Below are positions 28,148-38,862 of a stretch of DNA of 64,000 nt, in pieces; the stretch's first letter is position 1; each line of letters starts with the position of its first letter. The DNA is from Streptosporangium carneum (GTDB lineage Bacteria > Actinomycetota > Actinomycetes > Streptosporangiales > Streptosporangiaceae). Made by a program: the position numbers and the translations under genes. The notes beneath the pieces were generated by a model that was given only the letters and a program-made list of their open reading frames with translations, did not search any database and had not been told where the DNA came from. The DNA is taken from NCBI RefSeq assembly GCF_027922005.1, contig NZ_BSEV01000009.1:146860-210859 (forward strand), in the 5' to 3' direction.

Positions 28148-28176
28148 TTGACTCCCGCAGGTGGTCGCCTTAGTGT
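28148..28176 (+). promoter_or_regulatory. sigma-70-type promoter with a long leader
   Basis: TTGACT (28148-28153) and TAGTGT (28171-28176) have an ideal 17-base spacer in an AT-richer patch. The predicted transcript would have about 235 untranslated bases before the gene at 28418. No riboswitch class is recognised in the leader. Confidence 0.55.
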
Positions 28177-28417
28177 CTGACTTTAATCAGCGTATATCTG
28201 TAAAGCGCAGAGTATGTAAGGATTGACATCTTTCTTCGCGATCGCAGAGAGACGGCGAGGTGTGCCATGCGGGGAGGCGTCGAGCCGAGGTGACCGCTCC
28301 TTCGGCTGTTCGCCGGTGATCTGGCCGGCCGGCGGGAGATCCGCGCTTCCGCTGTCGCCCCCTTCCCGTATGTCGCCTCTGGCCGTGTCCGCTCTTCGAC
28401 CTCAAGGGGAATTGACA

Positions 28418-29434
28418 GTGCCTGTGAGCTTCCTGCCGGTAAAGCCCTGCCTCCGGGCCTCTCTGCGCATCGGCGAGAAGGGTGAGGCGGAATTGCACAC
28501 CTCCTCGGGGATTCTGGAGGTCGAGGCCCCCGAGGGGATGAGCAGGGACGATTTCCTCGACCTTCTCAAGCTGCTCGACGGCAGCAGAACCATCGAGGAC
28601 CTGGAACGCGAGACCGGCCTCGACGGCGAGGCGGTTCGCGAGATCGTCGAGCCCGCCGTGGTCTGGGGCCTGGTCGACGAGGGCGCCGTCCCGGTCGCCT
28701 CCTCGGAGCGGGCGGCCCTGTCGCGCCTGGACGCCGTCCTCAGCCGGCTCCTGGAGGACCTGGTCCTCGCGGGCCCGTTCTGGCGCGAGGTCCTGCAGCG
28801 TCCGGAGAGGCTGTCTCACAACGTCTTCTACGGGTTCTGGCTTGAGAGGTGGTTGCTCCTGTTCGGGGAGAACGGACCAGGCCCCGCCGTCCTCGGCCTC
28901 GCGTGGAGCGCCGGTCCCAGGCGGACGCCCGAGGGCCTCCACCGGCAGGAGCGCCGCCACGGCGAGATCGCGGCCCGCGCCCTCGGGGCCGTTGGCGTCA
29001 CGCGCGACGACCTGTCGCGGGCGCGTCCGCTGTCGACGACCACCGCCCTGACCAAGATGCTGTCCTGGTGGGCGCGGACCGACCCGCTGTTCTTCGCCGC
29101 CGCGGTCGGCGTGCTCGAGAGGCCCCTCGGCCCCGCGGGCGGCGCCGGGGGGCACACCGCCTCCGTCTCATTCCCGGCCGCGTGCGACAGGGCAGGGCTC
29201 GCCTCGGGCTTCGTCGAGTCGATGCGCGCGCACACCGGGGGCAACGCGGTCGGAGGCCACGGATCCGTCAGCCGGGAGCCGTTCACCGGGGCGGCGGGGA
29301 TCGACGAGGAGACCGAGCGGCGCTGGCACGCCAAGGCGCATCTGTTCATGGAGGCGTACGCGGCCTTCCACAACGGGGTCCTGGAGCACTACTCCGACCC
29401 GCGGCAGCCGCTGCTGCGCGTCGCCGAGATCTGA
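28418..29434 (+). CDS. RRE-like / heme-oxygenase-like (HDO) fusion protein
   Basis: 338 residues from the GTG at 28418, which follows AAGGGGA by seven bases. Residues 1-90 (LPVKPCLRASLRIGEKGEAE and on to LLKLLDGSRTIEDLERETGL) resemble the winged-helix N-terminus found in RiPP cyclodehydratase partners and other peptide-recognition proteins. The remainder is all-helical, with HNVFYGFWLERWL, RRHGEIAARALGAVG and WHAKAHLFMEAYAAFHNGVL, a layout like TENA/heme-oxygenase-like di-iron oxidases. His and Glu in the last two motifs could be metal ligands. This is recollection-level fold reading. No precursor peptide or other RiPP gene is seen next to it. A frame extends upstream to 28223 without a good start. 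Confidence 0.6.
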   Translation: MPVSFLPVKPCLRASLRIGEKGEAELHTSSGILEVEAPEGMSRDDFLDLLKLLDGSRTIEDLERETGLDGEAVREIVEPAVVWGLVDEGAVPVASSERAALSRLDAVLSRLLEDLVLAGPFWREVLQRPERLSHNVFYGFWLERWLLLFGENGPGPAVLGLAWSAGPRRTPEGLHRQERRHGEIAARALGAVGVTRDDLSRARPLSTTTALTKMLSWWARTDPLFFAAAVGVLERPLGPAGGAGGHTASVSFPAACDRAGLASGFVESMRAHTGGNAVGGHGSVSREPFTGAAGIDEETERRWHAKAHLFMEAYAAFHNGVLEHYSDPRQPLLRVAEI

Positions 29435-29507
29435 ACGACGGGATCCCGGCCGGAGGCGCGAGGCGGCCTTCGCCGGCCCGCGCGGCCCCGGATCCGTACG
29501 GGGCGGC

Positions 29508-30140
29508 TCAGGTGCCCAGCGGCGCTCGCATCAGTTCGGCGACGGCCTTCTCGCCGCCGGCGACCTCGACCCTGGCGTGCCGCTGACGGCCGAAACAGAA
29601 CAGCAGCAGCTCGCCAGAACGGCCGGTGACCTCGACCCGGGGGCCGCCTCCCGGTCCGCCGAGCGCGACGCCGCCGCCGATGCGGTGCAGCACGACGCCG
29701 ACCGGCGACCTGCGCAGCAGCAGGCGCGTCAGGGGACGCAGCCGCCTCCAGAGGACCTCGTCGAGCCCGGGGGAGAGCTCGCGCGGCTCCCAGCCGGGCT
29801 GCGCGCGCCGTACGTCCTCGTGGTGGACGAAGAACTCGACGGTGTTGACGGCCTCGTCCAGGCCGGGGAGCAGGCCGTAGAGGCCGCCGGGGCCGGTGCC
29901 GACGAGCCCGGTCAGGCCCGCGTAGCCGTACCTGGCCTTCAGCGACTCCTGGACCGAGGCGGTGTATCCGGCCAGCGGCCTGAGCGCGATGCCGCCCGCG
30001 GCGTCCAGACGTCTTTCGCGCAGCACGAGGTGAGCGGCGAGATCGAAGGAGGTCCAGCCCTCGCAGAGGGTCGGGGCGTCCTGGCCGAGCCGGACGAGCA
30101 GGTCGGCGAGCGCGGCGCGCTCGGCGCGGGCGTGGGTCAT
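29508..30140 (-). CDS. TIGR03085-like metal-binding protein (DinB/mycothiol-transferase fold)
   Basis: 210 residues. The start THARAERAALADLLVRLGQD, the CEGWTSFDLAAHLVLRERR segment and VEFFVHHEDVRRAQPGW match the actinobacterial TIGR03085 proteins, which belong to the DinB-like four-helix superfamily that includes mycothiol-dependent enzymes. His in AAHL and the HHED motif are the probable metal ligands. The reaction is unknown. It is divergent from the ABC exporter pair. Confidence 0.82.
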   Translation of the reverse strand: MTHARAERAALADLLVRLGQDAPTLCEGWTSFDLAAHLVLRERRLDAAGGIALRPLAGYTASVQESLKARYGYAGLTGLVGTGPGGLYGLLPGLDEAVNTVEFFVHHEDVRRAQPGWEPRELSPGLDEVLWRRLRPLTRLLLRRSPVGVVLHRIGGGVALGGPGGGPRVEVTGRSGELLLFCFGRQRHARVEVAGGEKAVAELMRAPLGT

Positions 30141-30282
30141 CCGGTGATCCTAACAACGCCGTCACGCGGGCGATCGGGGTGACCACGGCGTGGGGCGCCC
30201 CCCGGCCCGCGGGTGTCGGGCCCTCCGTCTTCCACCCTCCTGAACAGGGAAAACGGTGGATCTCGGGATACAGGGGAATAAG

Positions 30283-30314
30283 CGCTTGATCAAGCGTGAT
30301 AGTCACATAGGTAG
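30283..30314 (+). promoter_or_regulatory. promoter and palindrome of the ABC exporter pair
   Basis: CGCTTGATCAAGCG (30283-30296) is a perfect 14-base palindrome that contains a -35-like TTGATC; TAGGTA follows after 16 bases (30308-30313). A dimeric regulator bound here would cover the -35. The position supports a gene start at 30346 rather than further upstream. Confidence 0.45.
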
Positions 30315-30345
30315 TAATATTTCTCTTCGAAAGGACACCCCCCGA

Positions 30346-32150
<1,805 letters not shown>

Positions 32151-32154
<4 letters not shown>

Positions 32155-33923
32155 GCTCGCTGCACGGGGTCGACAGATCGGGGCTGGCCACCGTACGGCA
32201 CGGCCTGTCGCTCACACCGGAGTTCCGCAGGGGGCTGGCGGGGACGCTCGCGCTGGCCGTCCTGGCGACGGTCGGCAAGGTCGTCGTCCCGATCGCCGTC
32301 CAGCAGACCATCGACAGGGGGCTCAAGGGCTCGGTTCCCGACCTGCCCTACATCCGCGCCGCCGTGCTGCTGTGCGCGGCGGCCGTGATCCTCACCGCGC
32401 TGTCCTCCTACCTGATGAACGTGCGCCTGTACCGGGCGACCGAGGCCTCCCTCGCCACGCTCAGGGTGCGCGGGTTCCGGCACGTGCACGACCTGTCGGT
32501 GCTCACCCAGAACTCGGAACGGCGCGGCGCCCTGGTCTCCAGGGTCACCGGCGACGTCGACCAGATCAGCACCTTCATGCAGTCGGGCGGCCTGTTCATC
32601 ATCATCGCCATGGGGCAGCTCCTCGTCGCGACCGTGCTGATGTTCGTCTACTCCTGGCAGCTCGCCCTGACGGTCTGGGCGTGCTTCCTGCCGCTCATGG
32701 TCGTGATGCCGCGCTTCCAGCGCTGGCTGTCCGGTGCCTACACGCAGGTCCGCGAACGCGCGGGCGACATGCTCGCCGCCGTCAGCGAGTCGGTCGTCGG
32801 GGCGGCGGTGATCAGGGCCCACGGCTCGGAGGCCCGCACCGCGGAGCGGCTGGACGTGGCGATCGACGCCAACAAGGCCGCGCAGGCCCGCGCCCAGCGG
32901 ATCGTCTCCACGGTGTTCCCGCTGACCGAGATCGTCGCCGCGGTGGCCCTCGCCGCCGTGGTGCTCCTCGGAGTGCGGCTGGGCGTCGCGGGTGAGATCA
33001 CCCCGGGACGCCTGGTCGCCTTCCTGTTCCTGATCACGCTGTTCGTCTCCCCCCTGCAGATCGCCACCGAGGTGCTCAACGAGGCGCAGAACGCCATCGC
33101 GGGCTGGCGCCGGGTCCTCGGTGTCCTCGACACCCCGCCCGACGTCGCCGACCCGGGCCACGAGGGCGTCGAACTGCCTCGCGGCCCGATCTCCGTCTCC
33201 TTCGAGGAGGTCGGATTCTCCTACCCCGGCGGCGCGCCGGTGCTGAGCGAGGTCACGGTGCACATCCCGCCGCGCTCGCGGATCGCGGTGGTCGGGGAGA
33301 CGGGCTCGGGCAAGACGACCTTCGCCAAGCTGCTCACCCGCCTGATGGACCCGATCACGGGCCGGGTCACCGTGGACGGCGCGGACCTGCGCGAGGTCCG
33401 CTTCTCCTCGCTGCGCGAGCGGATCGTCATGGTGCCGCAGGACGGCTTCCTGTTCGACGGCACGCTGGAGGAGAACATCCGCTTCGGCCGCCCCTCGGCG
33501 TCCGAGGCCGAGATCCTGCTGGCCCTGACCGAGCTGGGGCTCACCGACTGGCTCGACGGCCTGCCCGCGGGCCTGGCCACCGGGGTCGGTCAGCGGGGGG
33601 AGTCGCTGTCGGCGGGCGAACGCCAGCTCGTCGCCCTGGTCCGCGCCTACCTCGCCGACCCCGACCTGCTCCTGCTCGACGAGGCCACCTCCGCGGTCGA
33701 CCCGGCCACGGAGGTACGGCTGGCCCGCGCGCTCGAAGGGGTCACGCGGGGCCGTACCGCCATCTCCATCGCCCACCGCCTGTCCACCGCCGAGGCGGCC
33801 GACGAGGTGCTGGTCTTCGACAGGGGGCGCATCGTCCAGCGGGGCCCGCACGCCGACCTGGTCGGCGAACCGGGCGTCTACGCCGACCTGCACGCCTCCT
33901 GGGTCTCCGCCGCAAGGTCCTAG
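32151..33923 (+). CDS. ABC exporter half-transporter, subunit 2
   Basis: 590 residues, overlapping subunit 1 by four bases. About six membrane segments, then Walker A GETGSGKTT, Q-loop VPQDGFLFDGT, signature LSAGERQLVALVRAYL (Ala in place of the second Gly of LSGGQ) and Walker B LLLLDEATSAVD. The altered signature in one subunit and Asp in the other fit an asymmetric heterodimer in which only one composite ATP site is fully active. Nothing beside it indicates the substrate. Confidence 0.9.
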
Positions 33924-34074
33924 CGTCCCGCCGCGCCCGCCCCGCGCACGGACCGGGACGGGCCCGGCCGGGCGGCGCGTCGCCGCCTTGCCGAGGAGGT
34001 CCGTGACGAAGGTCACGGCCCCCTCGGCGCCATGCGACGCACCGCCCGGCCGCCCCTGTCCTGGAGGGACGGGA

Positions 34075-34572
34075 TCACCGCGGAGCCCCCTGGGCAAGGG
34101 GGCCGAGGTCCTTCTCGAACAGGTGCGGGCCGACCGTCTCGGGAGCGGCCCGCAGATCGTAGAGCGGGGTGTAACCGGTGGACAGGTACAGGCCCGCGGC
34201 CTCGGGCTGGCGGGGACCGGTCGCCAGGTAGATCCTGCGGTAGCCCTGCCGTACGGCCTCCCGTTCCAGCTCGCGCACGACGGCCGCCCCGAGCCCGCGC
34301 CGCCGGTGGTCCCGGTGGGTCCAGATCCGCTTGAGCTCGGCGGTCCGCTCGTCGTAGCGGCGGAACGCGCCACCGGCGACGGTCCGGCCCCCCTCGACGA
34401 GAACCAGGAACACGCCTCCCCTGGCGGGGGAGAACTCGTCGTCGGGGTAGCGGTTGATCTCGTCGTTGGGGCCGTAGCGGCTGGTGTACTCGAGGTGCAG
34501 GTCGTCCAGGAGCGGCCTGACCTCGGGGTCGCGGACCGCGACGTATCGCACCCGGATGGACTCGACGGTCAC
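34075..34572 (-). CDS. GNAT family N-acetyltransferase
   Basis: 165 residues with a GTG start overlapping the stop of the solute-binding protein gene by GTGA. The acetyl-CoA-binding motif A is DHRRRGLGAAVVRELEREA, followed by the motif B segment QPEAAGLYLSTGYTP. It acetylates an amine that cannot be told from sequence. As the last gene of the importer/monooxygenase operon it may detoxify or modify the imported compound. Confidence 0.85.
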   Translation of the reverse strand: MTVESIRVRYVAVRDPEVRPLLDDLHLEYTSRYGPNDEINRYPDDEFSPARGGVFLVLVEGGRTVAGGAFRRYDERTAELKRIWTHRDHRRRGLGAAVVRELEREAVRQGYRRIYLATGPRQPEAAGLYLSTGYTPLYDLRAAPETVGPHLFEKDLGPLAQGAPR

Positions 34573-35588
34573 TTCGCCGGCTGCCTGGGCAGGCCGGGCG
34601 GGTTGATCTGCGACTCGGTGAGGGCCTCGTTGGAGAGGTTCCAGCGCTCGAGCACCTCGCCGTACTTGCCGTTCTTGATGAGCTCGTTGAACGCCGCGTT
34701 GAGCGGCTTGACAAGTCCGCTGTCCTTCTTGGTCATGGCCGCGATCAGGCCTTGGAGGTCGGGGCCCGCACCCGACACCGTTCCGACGATCTTGGTGTCG
34801 CCGCCGACGGCGTTCTGGTACGCGAGGGACGGGTTGGGGCCGATGTAGGCCTCGATGCGCCCGGACTTCAGGGAGAGCAGGGCGTCGACGTACTTCTGGT
34901 AGTTCTGGATCTGCGCGGGCTTGAGGCCGGCCTTCTGGTTCTGCGCGTCCCAGTCGAGCAGGATCTTCTCCTGGTTGGTGCCCGAGCCGACCGCCACCCG
35001 CCTGCCCGCGATGTCGGAAGGCTGTTTGATCTCGGTGATCGGGCTGTTCTTCGCCGTCTGCCAGGCGAGCTGGTCGACCCGGTAGGTGGCGAAGTCGTAG
35101 ATGTCCTTGCGCTCCTCGGTCACCGTGACGTTGTTGAAGGCCACGTCGTACTTGCCGGACTTCACTCCCAGGAACAGGTTCTCCCAGGAGGTGATCTCCT
35201 CCTTGACCTTCAGGCCGAGGGTGTCGGCGACGATGTGGGCGAGGTCGGTCTCCACGCCGATGACGGTGCTGTCGTCGTCGGCGAGAAAGGCCAGCGGCGG
35301 CGCGCCCTCGCCGCTGAAGGCGACGACGAGCTCGCCCTTCGTACGGATCGCCTCGGGCACCTGGGCGGCGATCGCGTCCACCTTGTCGGCCTTGATGCGG
35401 TTCTGCTCGGGAGAGGTGTTGATCTTCGCTGCGCCGGACTCCGCGTTCCCCGCGGGAGCGGCGGTCTTCTCCGCGGGTTTCGTGCTGGCCTCTGACGTGG
35501 TCGAGGAGGTTCCGGTCGACCCGCAGGCGGCGGCGAGCAGGAGCGGTGCGGCGACGAGGGCAGGCGTGAGCCTGGAGAGGAGCGACAT
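34569..35588 (-). CDS. ABC importer solute-binding lipoprotein, polar amino-acid type
   Basis: 339 residues from the ATG at 35588, after AGGA. The lipobox LLLAAACGS puts the lipid-modified Cys at 22, followed by a Ser/Thr-rich linker. The family 3 binding-protein domain has GELVVAFSGEGAPPLAFLAD, VETDLAHIVADTLGLKV and YDVAFNNVTVTEERKDIYDF. It binds its ligand outside and delivers it to the permease encoded upstream. With a flavin monooxygenase in the same operon, a sulfur-containing amino acid or related compound is plausible but not shown. Confidence 0.9.
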   Translation of the reverse strand: MSLLSRLTPALVAAPLLLAAACGSTGTSSTTSEASTKPAEKTAAPAGNAESGAAKINTSPEQNRIKADKVDAIAAQVPEAIRTKGELVVAFSGEGAPPLAFLADDDSTVIGVETDLAHIVADTLGLKVKEEITSWENLFLGVKSGKYDVAFNNVTVTEERKDIYDFATYRVDQLAWQTAKNSPITEIKQPSDIAGRRVAVGSGTNQEKILLDWDAQNQKAGLKPAQIQNYQKYVDALLSLKSGRIEAYIGPNPSLAYQNAVGGDTKIVGTVSGAGPDLQGLIAAMTKKDSGLVKPLNAAFNELIKNGKYGEVLERWNLSNEALTESQINPPGLPRQPAK

Positions 35589-35660
35589 TTCAGTCCTAGT
35601 TTCCGAAGGAGCCTTGCGAGGGGTTCTGGGAGTCCTGCTCGGGGTTTTCACGGGGCCCTG

Positions 35661-36425
35661 TCAGAGGACCTTGCTGAGGAAGGCGCGAGTCCGCTCGTGC
35701 CTGGGGGAGTCGAGCACCTGGGAGGGCGGTCCCTGCTCGACGACGCGCCCGTCGTCCATGAAGACGACGGTGTCCGCCACCTCGCGGGCGAACCCGATCT
35801 CATGGGTGACGACGATCATGGTGGTGCCGCTCCTGGCGAGGTCCTTCACCACGTCGAGCACCTCGCCGACCAGTTCGGGGTCCAGCGCCGAGGTCGGCTC
35901 GTCGAAGAGGATGACCTTCGGCTCGAGGGCGAGCGCGCGGGCGATGGCGACCCGCTGCTGCTGGCCGCCGGACAGCTGCCTGGGGTAGGCGTCCTTCTTC
36001 TCGGAGAGGCCGACCCGGTCGAGCAGCCGCAGGGCCAGCTCCCGCACCTCCTCCTTCGGCCTTCGCTGCGCCGAGACCGGCGCCTCGACGACGTTCTCCA
36101 GCGCCGTCAGGTGCGGGAAGAGGTTGAAGCTCTGGAAGACGAACCCGATCCTGGTCCGCTGTCTGAGGATCTCGCGCTCGCGCAGCTCGTACAGTTTGTC
36201 GCCGGACTGCCGATATCCGACCAGTTCGCCGTCGACGCGCACCGATCCGCTGTCCACCTTCTCCAGGTGGTTGACGGTGCGCAGCAGGGTCGACTTGCCG
36301 GAGCCGGACGGGCCGAGGATCACCGTGACCTCGCCGCGGGCGACCCGCAGGTCGACGCCGCGCAGGACCTCGAGCGAGCCGAAGCTCTTGTGCACGTCCC
36401 GGAGATCGACCATCGCGGTGCTCAT
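35661..36425 (-). CDS. ABC importer ATPase, polar amino-acid type
   Basis: 254 residues. Walker A LGPSGSGKST, Q-loop FQSFNLFPHLT, signature LSGGQQQRVAIARAL, Walker B VILFDEPTSALDPEL and H-loop VTHEIGFA, all intact and matching the GlnQ/HisP group. The ATG overlaps the permease stop by ATGA. It powers the importer with the adjacent permease and binding protein. Confidence 0.93.
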   Translation of the reverse strand: MSTAMVDLRDVHKSFGSLEVLRGVDLRVARGEVTVILGPSGSGKSTLLRTVNHLEKVDSGSVRVDGELVGYRQSGDKLYELREREILRQRTRIGFVFQSFNLFPHLTALENVVEAPVSAQRRPKEEVRELALRLLDRVGLSEKKDAYPRQLSGGQQQRVAIARALALEPKVILFDEPTSALDPELVGEVLDVVKDLARSGTTMIVVTHEIGFAREVADTVVFMDDGRVVEQGPPSQVLDSPRHERTRAFLSKVL

Positions 36426-37345
36426 TTGCGGCCCTTCGCGTAGTGGCGTTCGACGTAGTACTGCGCGACGGACAGCACGGAGGTGATGAGCAGGTACCAG
36501 ACGGTGGCGACCAGCAGCAGCGCGATGACCCTGCCGTTGCGGCTGTAGATCACCTGGATCTGGTAGAAGAGCTCCGGCAGGGCCATGATGTAGACCACCG
36601 AGGTGCCCTTGACCAGGCCGATGATCTCGTTGCCCGCGGTGGGCACGATCGACCGCATCGCCTGCGGGAGGACGATTTTGAACAGCTGCCTGCGCCAGGG
36701 GATGCCGAGCGCGGCGGCGGCCTCGCGCTGGCCGGGGTCGACCGACAGCAGCCCCGCCCTGACGATCTCGGAGCAGTAGGCGGCCTGGTGCAGCCCGAGC
36801 CCGAGCACGGCGGCGGTGACCGGGCTGATCAGGTCCATGGTCCCGATGTCGAAGAACGAGGGGCCGAACGGGACGCCGAAGGAGATCCGCTGGTACAGCA
36901 GCGCCAGGTTGTACCAGAACAGCAGCTGCAGGATGAGCGGGATCGACCGGAACAGTGCGACGTATCCCCAGGCGACCGAGGACAGCAGCGGGTTCCTCGA
37001 CAGCCGCATGATCGCGAGCACGGTGCCGAGCAGGAAGCCGATGCCGATGCCCAGCGCGGTCAGCTGCAGGGTGAACAGGACCGCGTGCAGCACCGAGGGC
37101 GCGAACAGGTACTCCCCGACCACGTCCCAGTCCCAGGCGGGGTTGGTGATCAGCGCGCTTGCCGCCATGGCGAGCAGCACGCCGACGACGGCGGCGGCGG
37201 CCCACCGTCCGGGATGCTTGGTGGTGACGACCTTCAGCGCGTGCGCCGGGGCGGCGTCGCCCGCGTGGCCGCCGGGGCCCTCGAGGGTCTCGGTCCTGAC
37301 GGCGGGCGTCTCGTCGGCGGGCGCCTTGACGGCGGGGCGGTTCAT
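36422..37345 (-). CDS. ABC importer permease, polar amino-acid type
   Basis: 307 residues with a cytoplasmic N-terminal extension of about 45 residues and then five or six membrane segments. The EAA loop that docks the ATPase is QREAAAALGIPWRRQLFKIV. One permease gene is present, so the channel is probably a homodimer. The start overlaps the stop of the flavin monooxygenase gene (ATGA). Confidence 0.92.
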   Translation of the reverse strand: MNRPAVKAPADETPAVRTETLEGPGGHAGDAAPAHALKVVTTKHPGRWAAAAVVGVLLAMAASALITNPAWDWDVVGEYLFAPSVLHAVLFTLQLTALGIGIGFLLGTVLAIMRLSRNPLLSSVAWGYVALFRSIPLILQLLFWYNLALLYQRISFGVPFGPSFFDIGTMDLISPVTAAVLGLGLHQAAYCSEIVRAGLLSVDPGQREAAAALGIPWRRQLFKIVLPQAMRSIVPTAGNEIIGLVKGTSVVYIMALPELFYQIQVIYSRNGRVIALLLVATVWYLLITSVLSVAQYYVERHYAKGRK

Positions 37346-38484
37346 CGTCCCGCCAGGCTGGTGACGGGCCGCTGCGGGGTCTCGGAGGCCTCGCGTTCGC
37401 GATCTCGCTTGGCCACCTCCTCGCGGACGATGGGGATGACGTGGCGGCCGAAGTCGACGGCGTCCTCCAGCAGGTCGTAGCCGCGCGCCGAGAGGATCTC
37501 CACACCGAGGTCGTAGTAGTCGAGCAGGGCCTGGGCCACGGTCTCCGGCGTGCCGACCAGGGCGGTGGAGTTGCCCGCGCCGCCGGTGGCCGCCGCCGTC
37601 GGCGTCCACAGCGCGCGGTCGTACCTGTCGCCCTTGGCGGCGACCGCGATGAGCCGCTGGGAGCCGGAGTTCTCGGGCGCCCTGCCTGCGGGCAGACGCC
37701 GCGCCGAGGGCTTGACGGCCTTGACGGCCTTGATGGCCTCCAGCGTGCGGGCCGCCTTCTCCCAGGCCAGTTCCTCCGTCGGCGCGATGATGGGCCGGAA
37801 CGCCACCTGGAACCTGGGCAGGTCGCCCCGCCCCGCCGCGAGCGCCGCTCCCCTGACCGCCGCGATCTGCTCGGCGGTCTGGGCCAGCGGCTCGCCCCAC
37901 AGGCAGTAGATGTCGGCCTCCGCGCCGCCCGCCGCGTACGCCGCGGGGGAGGAGCCGCCGAAGGAGACACGGGGCCGGGGCCGCTGCACGGGGAAGACGT
38001 CGGCCAGGAAGTCCTCGAACCGGTAGTGCTCCCCCTCGTGGGAGAAGGGGGTCGTGGACGTCCAGCCCTTCTTGACGATCTGGATGTACTCCTTGGTGCG
38101 CGAGTAGCGCTGGTCCTTGCTCAGGAAGTCGCCCTCGCGGGCCTGCTCGTGGCCGTTGCCGCCGGTGATGAAGTGCACGGTCAGCCTGCCGTCACTGATC
38201 TGGTCGAGCGTCGCGAAGGTCTTCAGGGCGAACGTCGGGTAGGAGACGTTCGGCCGGTGGGCCAGCAGGATCTGCAACTGCTCGACCTGCCCCGCGACGA
38301 AGGCCGCCACCTGCGCGGGGTCCGCGGAGCCCGAGCCGTAGGCGAACAGGACCCGGTCCCAGCCGTGCTCCTGGTGCGCTCGAGCCAGCCGTAGCGTGAA
38401 CTGTCTGTCGAACGCGGGCCCGGATCGGGGTCTCGTCTCCGATCCGTCGTTTGTGGCACCGATGCCTAAGAACTCGACGGGCAT
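37342..38484 (-). CDS. LLM-class FMN-dependent monooxygenase, SsuD/sulfone type
   Basis: 380 residues from the ATG at 38484, behind AGAAAGG. A luciferase-like barrel with GWDRVLFAYGSGSADP, HRPNVSYPTFALKTFATLDQ, and the SsuD-like RLTVHFITGGNGHEQAREGD and RYSRTKEYIQIVKKGW blocks. This group uses FMNH2 and oxygen to cleave C-S bonds of sulfonates or sulfones to release sulfite. It is the first gene of an operon with an ABC importer, so the imported compound is probably its substrate, a sulfur source under limitation. No flavin reductase is encoded beside it. Confidence 0.87.
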   Translation of the reverse strand: MPVEFLGIGATNDGSETRPRSGPAFDRQFTLRLARAHQEHGWDRVLFAYGSGSADPAQVAAFVAGQVEQLQILLAHRPNVSYPTFALKTFATLDQISDGRLTVHFITGGNGHEQAREGDFLSKDQRYSRTKEYIQIVKKGWTSTTPFSHEGEHYRFEDFLADVFPVQRPRPRVSFGGSSPAAYAAGGAEADIYCLWGEPLAQTAEQIAAVRGAALAAGRGDLPRFQVAFRPIIAPTEELAWEKAARTLEAIKAVKAVKPSARRLPAGRAPENSGSQRLIAVAAKGDRYDRALWTPTAAATGGAGNSTALVGTPETVAQALLDYYDLGVEILSARGYDLLEDAVDFGRHVIPIVREEVAKRDREREASETPQRPVTSLAGR

Positions 38485-38862
38485 GGCTGAAGCCTTTCTG
38501 GCAGGTCGTCTGGGCGAGGAGGCCGTCCGGTCATGGGGACGGCGGCGCGGCGAGCGCGCCGCCACGGGTGCGCTGGGTCAGTGGCGACACGAAGGGGACG
38601 ACGCGCGGCACGGCGCGATGTGGCCGCGAATCGCCGAAGGGAACTCGGCCTGCATGGCCTTCACTTCAACACAGGAGACCAATTCCGTCAAGACCTACTG
38701 GTTTAGTAGGTTTTTGTCATGATCGCAGTGAGGGAGTGAACACTGGTCGACATGTCATGACAAGGGCTGTCGGAGGTCCTCTGGAGGGGATTAACGTGCT
38801 CACATAGAGGTAGAGGGCAGTCGCAGGGGTTGAGGTATCCGTCCCCGGGGGGAAGGACGTTC
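38485..38862. other. divergent intergenic region
   Basis: About 380 bases between the monooxygenase operon and ppk2. It holds the operon promoter with its palindrome near 38.7 kb and a 170-base leader toward the operon. No gene is seen. Confidence 0.5.
38686..38711 (-). promoter_or_regulatory. promoter and activator-site candidate of the sulfur-type operon
   Basis: ACCTACT and AGTAGGT (38693-38699, 38705-38711) form a 7-bp inverted repeat with a five-base centre. One base away, on the minus strand, lies a -35-like TTGACG (38686-38691); the matching -10 (TGAAGT, 38663-38668) is weak, as expected for an activator-dependent promoter. Confidence 0.5.

Noticed and set aside
38693-38716. Rho-independent terminator on the plus strand (stem followed by TTTTTG)
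   Set aside because: No plus-strand gene lies upstream; position next to a minus-strand -35 favours a regulator site.
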